Assembly: GCA_041399205.1 (NCBI GenBank)
Contig: JAWKTK010000004.1
Coordinates: 186,001 to 250,000 of the forward strand
Source: JAGQOZ01 sp041399205
Lineage (GTDB): Bacteria > Planctomycetota > Planctomycetia > Pirellulales > Pirellulaceae
Direction: 5' to 3'
DNA: 64,000 nt
Shown one piece after another: positions 63,365-64,000 of this stretch (positions are counted from its first letter, which is position 1; each line of letters opens with the position of its first letter). The notes beneath the pieces were generated by a model, which worked only from the letters and a program-made list of their open reading frames with translations, was not told where the DNA came from and did not search any database. The position numbers and the translations under genes were made by a program.

Positions 63365-64000
63365 ATGTCAATTCGATCATCAGCTCTATTGTGTTTGTGC
63401 TTCACGATGCTTGTCGCGAGCGATTTCGCACAGGCTCAGGGGCCGGGGTTTCGTGGCGGACGAGGACCGGATAAAGAATTTGCCACGGATCGAGACGTAT
63501 TTCATTTCTTGCTGGCAAACGGCGAAAAGATTCGTCGCGAAGTGACCGAACGGGAAGACGGCGTCGAAACGGTGACCGAATCAGACGATGCCGAAATCAT
63601 CAGCAAGATCCAAGAACATGTTGACGCGATGTATCGCCGAGTGGACGAAGGTCGGCCGATTCGCATGCGAGACCCTTTGTTTGCTGAAATCTTTCGTCAC
63701 ACCGACAAGATTGAAATGAAATTCGAAGAAACCGAAAAGGGCGTCAAAGTGACCGAAACGTCTACTGATCCCTACGTCGCCACACTGATCAAAGAACACG
63801 CTAAGGTCGTTAGTAACTTTGTCAAACATGGTTTTGATGAAGCACATAAGAATCACCCCGTGCCCAACAAAAAGGCCAGTACCAATGTTGCGAATCATCC
63901 TGCGTCATGTCCCTGCCAGCAAGGTGAAACGTGTCCGTGTGAATCAGACGCCCAGCAGTTTGCCAGTTTCGACCAGATCTACATTCCCGCGCTGGCATTG
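63365..64000 (+). CDS. secreted protein of unknown function, 3' end outside window
   Basis: 212 codons visible. Signal peptide (ALLCLCFTMLVASDFAQAQG), then a soluble helical domain: VFHFLLANGEKIRREVTERE, AKIQ-type EIISKIQEHVDAMYRRVDEG, RPIRMRDPLFAEIFRHTDKI, LIKEHAKVVSNFVKHGFDEA. A Cys-rich stretch CPCQQGETCPC follows. The domain is recognisable from planctomycete and Bacteroidetes secreted proteins but has no function known to me. Confidence 0.8.
   Translation, partial: MSIRSSALLCLCFTMLVASDFAQAQGPGFRGGRGPDKEFATDRDVFHFLLANGEKIRREVTEREDGVETVTESDDAEIISKIQEHVDAMYRRVDEGRPIRMRDPLFAEIFRHTDKIEMKFEETEKGVKVTETSTDPYVATLIKEHAKVVSNFVKHGFDEAHKNHPVPNKKASTNVANHPASCPCQQGETCPCESDAQQFASFDQIYIPALAL

Noticed and set aside
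1..64000. rRNA and tRNA genes
   Set aside because: No cloverleaf with a CCA end or conserved rRNA segment was recognised on reading; a tRNAscan run would settle tRNAs.

Overview
The window looks like a chromosome segment of a planctomycete, probably of the Pirellulales. The evidence is protein content: a DUF1501 protein, PEP-CTERM secreted proteins, secreted FG-GAP/VCBS and dockerin-like proteins, ECF sigma factors (one beside a Ser/Thr kinase), an LRR membrane protein, and a Planctomycetes-Verrucomicrobia (PVM) type bacterial microcompartment (BMC) locus. No rRNA, tRNA, CRISPR array or intact insertion sequence was recognised.

Layout. 1-8.6 kb: end of a PAS/GAF signalling protein, a DUF1501 protein, four 60-bp tandem repeats, a very large FG-GAP/ASPIC/TlpA/TPR protein cut by one in-frame UGA, a LamG PEP-CTERM protein and a GNAT acetyltransferase. 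8.6-17.7 kb: the BMC locus on the plus strand: DeoR regulator (frame-broken at its N-terminus), PduL phosphotransacylase, two BMC-H, acetate kinase, BMC-P, CoA-acylating aldehyde dehydrogenase, BMC-P, an unknown cargo-like protein, BMC-P, class II aldolase, and a lactate/malate dehydrogenase. By analogy with the characterised PVM compartment it should process fuculose- or rhamnulose-1-phosphate through lactaldehyde. 17.8-29.1 kb: a beta-CASP hydrolase, then a MoxR/DUF58/VWA (Bat-type) operon that ends in a TPR-like secreted protein with two in-frame UGAs, followed by two large proteins of unknown function. 29.1-32.4 kb: an inverted array of short repeats, a membrane protein, and a junction where two 5'-truncated genes meet head to head beside an ECF sigma factor.

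32.5-50.7 kb: PEP-CTERM proteins, a coiled-coil membrane protein, RNase PH, an LRR membrane protein, an ECF sigma/zinc-finger kinase pair, a hydroxypyruvate isomerase-like protein, a frame-broken LVIVD protein, ThiO, an FmdB zinc ribbon and two dynamin-like membrane GTPases. 50.7-53.8 kb is gene-poor and rich in inverted repeats, with two unknown genes. 53.8-64 kb: RDD protein, ThuA-like protein, orphan OmpR-type regulator, a DgcN/DgcA pair followed by two penicillin-interacting-type serine hydrolases, a VCBS protein, a secreted MBL-fold hydrolase and a secreted protein running off the edge.

The most unusual signal is the number of interrupted reading frames. Three in-frame UGA codons occur in two genes with coding sequence continuing in the same frame, one of them directly followed by a terminator. 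There are also about five single-base-type frame breaks. UGA recoding (selenocysteine or readthrough) fits the first group; assembly error or gene decay fits the second and could explain all of them.
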